This document shows, piece after piece, positions 1 to 10,170 of a DNA stretch of 64,000 bases. Both the position numbers and the translations under genes were made by a program. Numbering within the stretch: position 1 is the first letter of the stretch; each line of letters begins with the position of its first letter. Under the pieces are notes generated by a model. It saw only the letters and a list, made by a program, of their open reading frames with translations, was not told the DNA's origin and did no database searches. The DNA comes from Camarhynchus parvulus (Eukaryota; Chordata; Aves; Passeriformes; Thraupidae). Where the stretch lies: positions 13,109,501 to 13,173,500 of the forward strand of contig NC_044590.1 in NCBI RefSeq assembly GCF_901933205.1, read 5' to 3'.

Positions 1-440
1 CCTTTGACCCAAGCCGGAGGATTATGATGGCTACCTCTGTATGCTCTCACTCCCTCTTCCTCAGAATCGGAATCGGAATTGGGATCAGTAACAGACCATT
101 TGTGGAGCCACTCGTCCCAGCTCGAGTCCGACTCATATCCGGAACTCGACTGACTGGAGTTCTCTGGGTTCCAAAACCTTCGCTTTGGGCCACTCCTCCC
201 CTCTAGGCTTGCCCTGCCTTCTGCCAGGAGAGGCCAATGTCTTATTAAAATAAGTTTTCAAACGCACGCTCCATGCGGCTTCAGCTTCCCCTCCATGTCT
301 TTCCCCTCCTTCTTGCTTGCGTGCATCTTCTCTGCCCCTGCTGATCGCGCCCACGTCCGCACTCCCCCCGCTCTGGGGTTCACCACTCTGTGGCGCGCAA
401 GGCGGAGGCCCCACCCAGGCTCCATCAGGCCCGGAGGTAA
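1..440 (-). pseudogene. Outer ERV, gag continuation (interrupted, runs off left edge)
   Basis: This is the downstream part of the gag region of the older ERV whose 5' LTR, primer site and gag start lie at 3799-4643. The two halves are separated by the younger provirus at 446-3793. On the - strand, frames rich in Gly, Ser, Glu and Arg stay open from the insertion site to about position 133, where a stop falls. A second frame rich in Ser, Asp and Glu is open from there to the edge, suggesting a frameshift or a gag/next-domain junction. The frame entering the insertion on the right appears to be the one leaving it on the left, as expected for a clean insertion. The retroviral class is not settled. 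Confidence 0.6.
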
Positions 441-445
441 CGGTA
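441..445. repeat. Target-site duplication CGGTA, left copy
   Basis: CGGTA lies directly outside the TG end of the LTR at 446 and is repeated at 3794-3798, directly outside the CA end of the other LTR. A 5-bp duplication shows that 446-3793 entered as one provirus. Five base pairs is common in class III and some other ERVs. Confidence 0.9.
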
Positions 446-993
446 TGTCCTGGTTCAGGACAAAATTAGGGGAAATCTCCAAAAGGGAGTTCCCCCTCCC
501 CCCAAACACCGGGTTCGGGAAGGAGTTCCTCGGAGGAGCAAAGTGGAAAACAAAACCTATTTATTGACAAATAACAAAAGAACACTCCCCAACACAAGAA
601 AAGAAAAGAAAAAAAACCAGTTCAGTGTTGTGGAGGGTGCCAAGCTTCTCTTGCAGGCTCCAGAGATCCCGCCGGACGTCGGACGTCCCAGGTCAGGTCC
701 AGAGCCGGTCCAGTATCTTCAGGGGAGGGTAAGAAAGAGAGGACGAAAGAAAAGGGAAAAAGAGAGGAAAAAAAACAGCGCAGAAAGCAGCAAAGGGAGA
801 AAAAAAAAAAGCAGCTATCAGCTAGGGCTAAGGCAGTAGCAAGCAAGCGAAGCAGCAAGCCGAAGCAAGCCAGCCAGCCAGCCAAGCAGCTCAAAGCCAG
901 GAAAAAAAAAAAAAAAAAAAAAAGGCAAAGTGCACCCAGTCCCCCCTCCCTCCTCCCTCCCTCCCCGCCGCGGCAAGACGGCCGGGGGTGGGG

Positions 994-1027
<34 letters not shown>

Positions 1028-1084
1028 AACACAGCTGCCAGACACAATACACGATATTGGGATAAAAGCGGTCATCCCACGACA
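446..1084 (-). repeat. 3' LTR of inner provirus (639 bp)
   Basis: Read on the - strand it starts TGTCG and ends GGACA. It has an AATAAA (plus 560-565), a run of about 23 A on the + strand at 901-923, a GA microsatellite (about 995-1020) and CAGC/CAAGC runs. It matches 3195-3793 except for a few substitutions, different lengths of the simple runs, and one 36-bp block (between GGAGTTCC copies at 486 and 522) that the other LTR lacks. Confidence 0.9.
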
Positions 1085-1250
1085 CTCCACCCCTTATCCC
1101 ATATCGTGAATATACAATAAAAAACTTTCATTTCACTTACTCACACCTTTGACACTTACGCATTCCTCTCATCTTACTTGTTCAGACCTTTGACACTTAC
1201 AGTTTCCTTCTGTCTCACATTCAGCAAACAATGACATTCATATATGAGCC

Positions 1251-3194
1251 TTATCCCACAATCAGGTCTCCCTGAGGTACACACCGTGTTGTTCCACCTT
1301 TCTGCATTATCCACCACGTATAACCTGGTCCTTGAGCAAAAACAATCCCACAGATGGGTTTGTCTGTACTCGAGGCAGGGTTGATCCATACTGTCTTTCC
1401 CAATAAACCTCTGACATGGGCCACTGGGGCTTTATCCCCATCTACTATATTAAGGAGCTCAGACTGAGCAGGACCCGCTTAGTTGGTGGAACCTCGAGTG
1501 TTAACTAACCAGGTAGCCTTCGCCAAATGCTGCTCCCAGTTTTTTAAAGACCCCCCACCCAATGCTTTTAAGGTGGTTTTTAACAATCCATTATACCTTT
1601 CCACTTTCCCTGCAGCTGGTGCATGATAGGGGATATGGTATACCCACTCGATGCCATGTTCCCTAGCCCAAGTATTAATAAGATTGTTTTTAAAATGAGT
1701 TCCATTATCCGACTCAATTCTCTCAGGAGTACCGTGCCTCCAAAGGACCTGCTTTTCAAGGCCCAAGATAGTGTTACGAGCTGTGGCATGAGACACAGGG
1801 TAGGTTTCCAACCATCCTGTGGTGGCTTCTACCATGGTTAGTACATAGCGCTTGCCTTGGCGGGTTTGAGGCAGCGTGATGTAATCAATCTGCCAGGCCT
1901 CCCCGTATTTGTACTTAGACCACCGCCCACCGTACCAGAGGGGCTTCAGCCGTTTAGCCTGCTTAATGGCAACGCACGTCTCACAGTCACGAATAACCTG
2001 AGAGATACTGTCCATGGTTAGATCCACCCCTCGGTCTCGTGCCCATTTATAGGTGGCATCTCTACCCTGGTGGCCTGAGGCATCATGGGCCCATCGTGCC
2101 AAGAATAACTCTCCCTTATGCTCCCAGTCGAGATCTATCTTCAATTCCCCTATCTTTGCAGCCTGATGTACTTGCTGGTTGTTTTGCTGCTCTTCATTAG
2201 CTCTACTTCTGGGGACATGGGCATCTACATGCCGAACCTTCACAGGTAACTTCTCTAACCGAGTAGCGATATCTTTCCACTCTTCTGCAGCCCAAATTGG
2301 TTTTCCTCTGCGCTGCCAGTTCGCCTCTTTCCATCTCTTCAGCCATCCCCATAGAGTGTTGGCTACCATCCAAGAATCGGTATACAAATAGAGCCTTGGC
2401 CACTTCTCTCTCTCTGCAATACCTAGGGCCAGTTGAATAGCTTTGATTTCAGCAAATTGACTGGATTCACCTTCTCCTTCAGTAGCCTCCGCAACCCGTC
2501 GAGTGGGACTCCATACAGCTGCTTTCCACCTCCGTTTCATCCCTATGACGCGACAAGAACCATCGGTGAATAAAGCGTAACGTGTTTCTTCTGCTGGCAA
2601 CTGATTGTATGGTGGAGCTTCCTCAACCCGGGTCACTGGCTCTTGTTCCTCATTCGTGACACTAAAGCTCTCACCTTCGGGCCAATTTGTAATTATTTCC
2701 AGGATCCCAGGGCGATTTAACTTCCCAATTCGAGCACGCTGCGTAATGAGGGCAATCCACTTACTCCAAGTAGCATTGGTGGCATGGTGGGTAGAGGGAA
2801 CCTTTCCTCTGAACATCCATCCCAGCACCGGTAGTCGGGGTGCCAGAAGAAGTTGTGCCTCTGTACCAATCACCTCCGAGGCGGCTTGGACTCCTTCATA
2901 GGCGGCCAAGATTTCTTTTTCTGTTGGGGTATAGTTATCTTCAGACCCCCTGTAGCTCCGACTCCAAAATCCCAATGGTCGGCCTCGGGTCTCGCCAGGC
3001 ACCTTCTGCCAAAGGCTCCAGGACAGACCATGGCTCCCGGCCGCAGAGTAGAGTACGTTCTTCACATCTGGTCCCGTCCTAACTGGACCCAGGGCTACAG
3101 CATGAGCGATCTCCTGCTTGATTTGGACAAACGCTTGCTGCTGCTCAGGGCCCCAATGGAAGTCGTTCTTCTTGCGGGTAACCAGATAAAGGGG
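1251..3194 (-). pseudogene. Inner provirus pol remnant: RT end, RNase H, integrase
   Basis: One frame reads from the edge of the 5' LTR (3194) for about 570 codons to a TAA at 1479-1481. The same frame is open for another 75 codons to a TAA at 1251-1253. In order it shows the end of RT (connection region), an RNase H domain with the expected acidic positions (FTDGS, an AEIKA glutamate, YTDS), a His-His/Cys-Cys zinc motif ending CETC, and an integrase core with Asp (WQIDY), Asp (SDNGTHF) and Glu (VERYNG). An integrase C-terminal domain follows the first stop. Either that stop is a nonsense mutation or the family ends there. The N-terminal part of pol is absent, so the product could not be a complete polymerase. 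Confidence 0.88.
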
Positions 3195-3703
3195 TGTCCT
3201 GGTTCAGGACAAAATTAGGGGAAATCTCCAAAAGGGAGTTCCTCGGAGGAGCAAAGTGGAAAACAAAACCTATTTATTGACAAATAACAAAAGAACACTC
3301 CCCAACACAAGAAAAGAAAAGAAAAAAAACCAGTTCAGTGTTGTGGAGGGTGCCAAGCTTCTCTTGCAGGCTCCAGAGATCCCGCCGGACGTCGGACGTC
3401 CCAGGTCAGGTCCAGAGCCGGTCCAGTATCTTCAGGGGAGGGTAAGAAAGAGAGGACGAAAGAAAAGGGAAAAAGAGGGGAAAAAAAACAGCGCAGAAAG
3501 CAGCAAAGGGAGAAAAAAAAAAAGCAGCTATCAGCTAGGGCTAAGGCAGTAGCAAGCAAGCGAAGCAGCAAGCCGAAGCAAGCCAGCCAGCCAGCCAAGC
3601 AGCTCAAAGCCAGGAAAAAAAAACCAAAAAAAAAAAAAAGGCAAAGTGCACCCAGTCCCCCCTCCCTCCTCCCTCCCTCCCCGCCGCGGCAAGACGGCCG
3701 GGG

Positions 3704-3735
<32 letters not shown>

Positions 3736-3793
3736 AAACACAGCTGCCAGACACAATACACGATATTGGGATAAAAGCGGTCATCCCGCGACA
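3195..3793 (-). repeat. 5' LTR of inner provirus (599 bp)
   Basis: This is the partner of 446-1084, with the same ends and internal simple runs. It lacks 36 bp lying between two GGAGTTCC copies in the other LTR, the mark of a slippage deletion here (or a duplication there). The pol remnant begins directly at its inner edge, with no primer-binding site between. Confidence 0.9.
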
Positions 3794-3798
3794 CGGTA
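3794..3798. repeat. Target-site duplication CGGTA, right copy
   Basis: Identical to 441-445 and directly outside the inner provirus. The bases beyond it belong to the outer ERV gag. Confidence 0.9.
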
Positions 3799-4211
3799 GC
3801 ACCCCGCGCCTCTGAGCTAACGGCCACGCCTCTTGCCTCCTCTAGCAATTCATCCCAAAATGAGTGCCTTTTTCCTGTAACCGGTGTGCCTGGGCTTGGG
3901 GGCCGCGAAGGGCGTTCCCGCGGCTGTAGCTCCCCACACCCTGCCACCTCACGATTGTTCGCTGTCTGTCCGGCTGTCCCCTCACCCAGCTGGGGCCCCG
4001 TCTTCATAAAGTCTTGCGCGGCTTTCCACTTTTCCTTTTCTGGACGAACCTTTTGCAGAGCCCGCACAACTCTTCCCCACGATCTAAGGCTTCTCCCCGA
4101 GCCTGAGGACATCACCTCCTCGCCTAGGGCCTGGGTACACTTGTCCCACACGTCCGGGTGGAGAATCTCCTCCGGCTGCCCAATTACCCCAATATGCAGG
4201 AGCCTCGACAC
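3799..4211 (-). pseudogene. Outer ERV gag, N-terminal part, cut by inner provirus
   Basis: A - strand frame opens with ATG at 4209-4211, about 180 bases downstream of the primer-binding site, and stays open for about 138 codons to the insertion site. This position after the leader, with helical charged stretches followed by a Pro/Gly/Arg-rich stretch, fits the matrix part of a gag polyprotein. The gene is broken by the 3.35-kb provirus and continues at 440-1. The assignment rests mainly on position after LTR and PBS; I do not recognise the subfamily. Confidence 0.7.
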
Positions 4212-4393
4212 TACGAGGATAAATTCCCCTGGCTGGCAGTCTATACCCTACTGCCTGTGAATCCCCAAAACGACCTTTGCGAGAGACTCCATTTCTCATT
4301 CGCTGGTCCGGGAGCGTCCTCCCCGCCACAGTTGGTCCAGCCGCTGCAGCCGCTGTTCACCTGTCCAGGCATATCTCATCCCCAGGCAGTGTG
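4212..4393 (-). other. Outer ERV leader between primer site and gag
   Basis: About 180 bases between the PBS and the gag ATG on the - strand, GC-rich and without a long frame. This is where a packaging signal and splice donor would be expected; I cannot point to either with confidence. Confidence 0.5.
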
Positions 4394-4411
4394 TCCCGGG
4401 TTTCGGCACCA
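4394..4411 (-). promoter_or_regulatory. Primer-binding site for tRNA-Phe (outer ERV)
   Basis: On the - strand the 18 bases read TGGTGCCGAAACCCGGGA, two bases inside the end of the LTR. This is the complement of a tRNA-Phe 3' end including CCA, so the element is primed by tRNA-Phe. It fixes the orientation and the 5' LTR edge. Confidence 0.88.
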
Positions 4412-4413
4412 CT

Positions 4414-4643
4414 TGTTGCCTCTGCTTGAGGTGCGGCGTCCTGGATCGGGAACGGCACAGCGGCAACCCTCTTTGCCACTCGCTCCAATTACTCACAACA
4501 CGAATGTGGTCGACGGTAAATGGCGTTTATTAATGGCAGGGTAGGGTAATTTATAAGGGGGGTTAACGGTTTAACGGTAAAAGGGGAGGGGTTCCGTCTG
4601 CCCATGACATCACGACATCCCGAGATCTCCCTGATCTCCCACA
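4414..4643 (-). repeat. 5' LTR of outer ERV (about 230 bp)
   Basis: On the - strand it runs from TGTGGGAG (4643) to CA (4415-4414), next to the PBS. It contains TATAAATT (plus 4548-4555) and AATAAA (plus 4526-4531). The short U3 may be real or truncated. It sits directly against CR1 coding sequence that starts at 4644, so it inserted into that LINE. The matching 3' LTR would lie left of the window. Confidence 0.75.
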
Positions 4644-5745
4644 CTTCAGCAAAGCTTTCTATACTGTCTCTCACAGGATTCTTCTGGACAAAACATCCAT
4701 TCCAACACTGGACAAACACATCATGGGGTGGGTGAGCAAATGGCTCAGGGTTGGGCATAAAAGTGACCGTGACTGGGGTGACATCAGACTGGCACAGGTC
4801 ACTAGTGAGGTTCCAGAGGGCTCAATCCTCATCCCTGTGCCCTTCAACACCTTCATAAATGACCTGGCTGCAGGACTGGAAGGGAAACTGAGCAAGTTCA
4901 CAGATGATGCAAAACTGGAAGGAGCTGTTGACTCCCTTAAAGAAAAGGGAGGTCCTGTGGGGAGAGCTCAACAAGGAGAGAACTGGGCCATCAGTGACTG
5001 CATGGAGCTCAACAAGGGGAGGTGCTGGGTTCTGCACCTGGCATGGGGTAACCCTGGGTGTGTAGGCAGACTGGAAATGGGATACTGGAAAGCAGCTGCA
5101 GGAAGAGCTCCTGGTTGATGGCAAGTTGGATGTGAGTCAGCAGTGCCCTGACAGCCAGGAGAGATATCCCTGTCCTGGAGGGCATCAGGCCCAGCATCTT
5201 GCCAAGGAAAGGACAGGATTGTCCTGCTCTGCTCTGCAGAGGCCTCACCTCCAGTCCTGGGGGCAGTTTGTGCACCTCAATATAAAAAAAGACATTAAGC
5301 CCTTAGAGAGCATCCAAAAGAGGCCACAAGGATGGGGAAGGGTCTGCAGGAGCCATATGACAAGAGGCTGAGGGGACTTGGTCTGTTCAGCTGGAGAAAA
5401 AGATCCTGGAGGGGAGACCTCATTGGGGTTTTCAAAGTCCTCATGAGGGGCAGCAGAGGAACAGCTCTGATCTCTGCTCTCTGTGACCAGGGACAGAACC
5501 CAGGGAACAGCTGGAGCTGTGCCAGGCAGGGTCAGGCTGGGTACCAGGGAAAGGCTCTTCCCCAGAGGGTGCTGGCACTGCCCAGGCTCCCCAGGGAATG
5601 GGCACGGCCCCGAGGCTGCCAGAGCTCCAGGATCTGCCAGGGATGCCCAGGGTGGGGCTGTTGGGGTGTCTGTGCAGGGCTGGAGCTGCCCTGGGTGATC
5701 CTGGGGGTCCCTCCCAGCTCAAGATATTCTGTGATTCTGTTCTGT
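4644..5745 (+). mobile_element. CR1 LINE fragment: end of RT ORF plus 3' UTR
   Basis: The + strand encodes CR1 reverse-transcriptase motifs (FNTFINDL, then SKFTDDAKL around 4850-4915, the degenerate metal-binding box). Next come the CR1 ORF2 C-terminus (KKDIKPLESIQKR near 5285-5325) and the CR1 3' UTR, ending in repeats of the ATTCTGTG type at about 5726-5745. Frames are broken by stops and shifts, so it is dead. The 5' part is cut off by the outer ERV LTR. A very similar copy lies on the - strand at 59757-60330. Confidence 0.9.
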
Positions 5746-8700
5746 GGCTCTGTACACAAGTATTTTAAGTAGAGGACTTGCATCACACCTGGGTCTGGAA
5801 CACTATGTGCTCTACGTGTGCATATATAGGTTTTTTCTCTAGAAACCTTACATAAAATGAGATAGTAATTCCTGGCCTGCTTATTTTCTTCTACCATGTG
5901 ATCCCTGGCTTAGACTGAACTGTTTCAGAGATGTGTTTGACCTCCATTACAGTGGTTGGGATTCTTGAAAGCCACCAGCACAAATTCATCTCTTAAATTA
6001 CCCACAGCTCTTGTTGCTTCTGTCCTGCTTTGCTTAGCAAGTTTTGACAAGTAAGTTATCTGATGAATAGCTCTTCTCAGATGGGGCTGATTGAGAAAAG
6101 GGGAAGCAGCTTTAAAGTCCAAACAATCAATTATCTCAAGAAACACAGAAGATCTTTGGGGGTGCTGAACCAAATTATCCATCCCTTCTTTGGATAATAT
6201 TTCAAGCCAACTATGCAAAGTTTACACAAATCTGGATATGAATTTCATCTAGTTCTAATCAAGTAGAACTTTTGTTTTTGGCTTTGCTAACCTCAACTGC
6301 AGTGACTTTCACATCTGAATTAATGCTGGGTTTATTTACATCACAGCAAACTCATTGGATGATCAGGACAAGATGCTTCATACCTTGATATTGCACATCA
6401 TTACTGCTGTCATTTAATATTAGAGGATGAAAGAAAGTTATTACAAAGTGCAGAGGTTTGGGAACTTGTTCTTTCAGAAGATTTCAGCCAGGATTTAAAA
6501 AACCAAACCAAACCAAATCTCAAAGCATGAAAATGCTGAAATTTTACTTTGCTCTGCCAGAGTTTCCCATCCTTGTACTGTTCTGCTGCCCCAAGACTTC
6601 CTTTCTTTTTCCTCTTATGAGTGAGCAGCACAATCATGTGAAATCTATAACTGTCCCTTGAGATGGTCCTTCCAGTAAATACTTTTAGATTACCTGCTCA
6701 TATTGGCATGTCACAGAAGCAGAGAACCTTCTGCCTACTGAAACCTGAGGCAGACTTGTTAACAACAGCATTTTGATTTAACTTTCTTATTTATATATTA
6801 GAAAATATATACCCTTTAAGCCAAGAGAGGAAAGTTTTCAGAATAGCAATATTTTTCCAATAAAAACATTTGCAACTGAGATTAAAGCTTAAAAATTATT
6901 AATAAATTAGATTCTTGCACTGTACAAATGCAGCAAACCAAGGACGGTTCAGCTGCTTTCTGTCACAGGAACACGACTCCAAAAATCAAAGAAATGTTGC
7001 TGATAGAAGTCAGATCTCATTTACCCGTGAAAGACATCAAATCCTTTTACTAAGTTGGTATAAGGCCATTAAAACACATGATCTGTAACAATCCACAGAC
7101 TATTCAAAGGGCTTTACAGATGATGGGTGCACACACCCTGGTGTGAATCAAACAGACCCCATATGTACCCAGATCCTTGTGGGGCCTTTCTGTCTCAACC
7201 CATTCCCAATGCCACCAATTGCATCTTCAGGGAGATGCTCAGGGGAAGGCGCAGGGAGGAGATGGCACGAAGGAATCACAGAACAAAGAGTGATGGAGGG
7301 CATGGAGAGAGAGCCACAAGAAATTATGAGGAGATGGAGAGGTTAACAAAATGGGGGGAATTGAGAGAGATCAAAAAGCATGGATATTGGAAAAATGAGG
7401 GGGATTAAGGAAAGACAGATAAAGACTGTAAAAATACATCAGAGAGGAAAGGAAACTTGGCTGGAAAATGGGGGGAAACAAATATCATAGACGAAAACAT
7501 TCATGTGCAGAAGAGGAGGAAGAAAAGCCAAGATGTGCTAACTATGGAACAAGGGGAATGAATAATAAAGGTAAAATACATTGATTTTGTTGTAATGCAA
7601 AAGAATGGAAAATAAAAAGAGCCAAACAGGGAGAAAATGAAACACTGAGATAAAGCCAAGAAAAGAAGCCCAAATGTGCTCGCACACCAAATTTTTACAA
7701 GACTGGTACAGTGTATGCAAACCAGGTGTTCTGCATCACGTCTGACAATCCAAACCACAGTCCAGCATGACAGTGGAGTTTCTTTACAAAGCAGCACACA
7801 ACAAATCCCTGGTATTTCTTCCTCTTTTAAATGCATAAATGTCTGCAATATAATGAGATTTAAATTCAGGGTCTCAAGGCTGGGACATAAGCTAAAACCA
7901 GAATTTGTCCCTAATTTAGGTAACAGCAGTGTCTGAAAAGTAGGGGGGTTGTGATGGGAAATTTAGACTGAGCTTTTATTTCAAGAGGGATTAAAAAAAA
8001 TAAAATTTTCAACATGAACTTTGAAATTGCACTTTCAAAAGGAAGGCTGCTAATACTGTCAGTTCCCCTGCAGATATTAGCACATAATTCTGTAATTGAA
8101 ATGCTTTCAGATGAAGGATTTGGTTGCTGTTAAAGATTTTCATGTGGTAAATGCCAGTTTCAAAAAACTAACATCCCAACCGACTGAAATTCACCCAGTT
8201 CTACCAGTATGCCCCATTTCAAACCCATCACCCAACAAAAGTGAAGCAGGAATGAGGGAAAAACATCTCTCAAGAACCTCAGAAATTCCATATGTTCATG
8301 CAGGTCTGTGTCCCCCCTGCTGTTCCTGGTGTCTTCACACAGCTCCTCTGAGAAGCTGCTCTGAGCACCACTCAGGTGTTTTTCCTCATCAACTTCCTCT
8401 CCACCTGGTCCCTCAAATGTTGCTCCTCAAAGCACCCACACAAGTCCTATTTTGTCCCCAATATTTCTGGTGGCTGGACATGTCTTTCCTTCATGCAGGA
8501 ACTCTGTTGGTGGGTAACCCCTAAGTGTCCCAAGACCCAAGCTAACATTCTGGATGCTTTTTGGAAAAAACACAGGCTAAGCACTGTATATCTCCTTTAG
8601 CAGATATTCTGCACTCTAAAACACTGCAACATCATAAACTGCTAGTACCTTCAATCAGAAGTAGTAAAAACCAAAATGAACAGCTTTAGATATTTACAGA

Positions 8701-9529
8701 ATTTTCCAGTTTGGGGGTTGTAAGGAGTGGTTCCTACTCCAAGGCAGCAATTCCCACAGCCCTGTGTTTCCTTGCAAATTTTCCAAGTTTTGTAAAGTCA
8801 GCTCGTGTTACCTTTCTATCACCGTTCTCACCTAAACTGCCACAGTTTGGCAGGCTGACTGAGAGAAACAAAAAAAGTAATAAAAAGACCTCCTAAAGAG
8901 GCATTTTTCTTACCCCAGAATAGTCCTGATGAGATCCTCAGCCCTGAAAAATAGACTTGCCCATAAGACAGAGAAATGCAAGGGGGCTGCAGTTTTATTT
9001 CATATCAAAGCTTCTACCCCTCAATCAACTTTTATTATACAACCACTCTTGAGGCTGTTAAATCAAATTTGAACCTTCAGCTTCCTAAAAACCCATTGCT
9101 GCTTTGAAATTCCTTCCAGTCAGAGCGTTTTTGTGCCCCAGGCTGCAAACACGAGCAGTGTTGTCAGCAGCTAAAGAGCTCAACCATTCCTTGTTTCTAT
9201 CTATCCCCTCATACAGAACTCACCTAAGTAGGCATAAAAAGCCCAAAAACCCAACCCTCATGGCACACATGACAAGCAGATGGCTGCAAAAGGGTCAACA
9301 AAAAGAATTAATATACTATGGAGATGTATGATGTAACCCTTGAAATGATAAAGGGACATTTGGTACGTCTTGAATTATCACACCCACATTCAGGTAAACT
9401 CATCTGGTCTTTGTACGTGCCTTTATCAAGCTTAAGGAAAAAAGCTTTTCCTCCGTGGCATTTTGACTTTGAGTGACTCCACAGAACTATCTCATACGAG
9501 TGGAGCTGATGGAAACCTCCCAGTTCTCC
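5746..9529. other. Intergenic, nothing recognised
   Basis: Mostly AT-rich, with only short chance frames. The stretch 7230-7640 is purine-rich on the + strand. I see no exon, RNA gene or clear transposon here; old, diverged repeats could be present. Confidence 0.5.
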
Positions 9530-10170
9530 AGCCCCGGCAATGGCTGAGGCGCCGATCGCGCGGACGCCCAGGGAATCTTCCGGGGGCCAGGCAGGGAACC
9601 CTGCAGCAAGGAGCCCGAAACAAGCGGTGCAGAGCGCAGCGGATGGGGTTTTATCAGCAGGCCGTTTTCCTCCCCCTGCTCTCCATCCTTTTCTACCTCA
9701 GTGACAGCAAAATCCCAGCTGCAATCGCCGCTGCCTGAAGACGGCCGGACCGGGTCCGTCCGGGTGGGTTTCAAACGGGAGGAAAAAGGAGGGGCCGAGG
9801 GTCAACTTTCCACTGGATTTTTTTACCATAAAACAGCAAAGAGAGAAGGAGGGGAAAAATAAAAAAGGGGGGTGGGGGTCGAGGGGAGGACTGATAAAAA
9901 TCAGGAATTGGAGCAGGACAGACAGGCTGACCATCGGTGCGGAGAGCGCCGCGGGCCGGCGGCCGCGCTGAGCTGCCAGGGCCCGCCCTGCCCACGGAGG
10001 CGCGGGACGAGGCAGCGGCTGCCCGGGCCCGGGCCTGGGGATCAGGACACGCTTCAGCTTCGGTAGGACCAGAGCCCCGAACCTTCCCGGGGCGTTTTCC
10101 CTGCGCTCCGCTCCCCGGACCGAGCCGATCCGCTGTGCCTGCCGCGCAGCGCCGCAGAGATTTGCCTGTC
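9530..10170. promoter_or_regulatory. CpG island, possible distal promoter
   Basis: This GC-rich block in AT-rich surroundings has dense CpG in two parts (about 9530-9780 and 9930-10160) around a purine-rich stretch. Near 10065 the bases CTTCG/GTAGGA could be a + strand splice donor. It lies about 18 kb upstream of the first ASIP coding exon, on its strand. ASIP in birds and mammals is known to use alternative upstream non-coding first exons, so one use would be an ASIP 5' exon. The EIF2S2 promoter is the other obvious candidate, but I find no EIF2S2 coding exon to its left. Confidence 0.55.

Larger units (their letters stand above)
446..3793 (-). mobile_element. Inner ERV provirus, two LTRs, internal region reduced to 3' pol
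   Basis: This is a 3.35-kb provirus on the - strand: 5' LTR 3195-3793, internal 1085-3194, 3' LTR 446-1084, bounded by CGGTA duplications. The internal region holds only the end of reverse transcriptase, RNase H and integrase. The leader, primer site, gag, protease and most of RT are missing, and there is no env. A purine-rich tract (about 1085-1103 as read on the - strand) precedes the 3' LTR. Spacing and residues of RNase H and integrase resemble class III (ERV-L/spuma-like) elements, but this is by eye. The LTRs are nearly identical, so the insertion is fairly young. Without gag and RT it could move only with help from other elements. Confidence 0.88.

Noticed and set aside
622..1090. Frames in the inner LTR with Leu/Ser/Phe runs
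   Set aside because: They result from GA, poly-A and CAGC runs in the LTR and recur identically in the other LTR.
9530..10170. EIF2S2 promoter and first exon
   Set aside because: Expected by gene order, but no sequence for the lysine-rich start of that protein, nor any downstream exon, is visible to the left.
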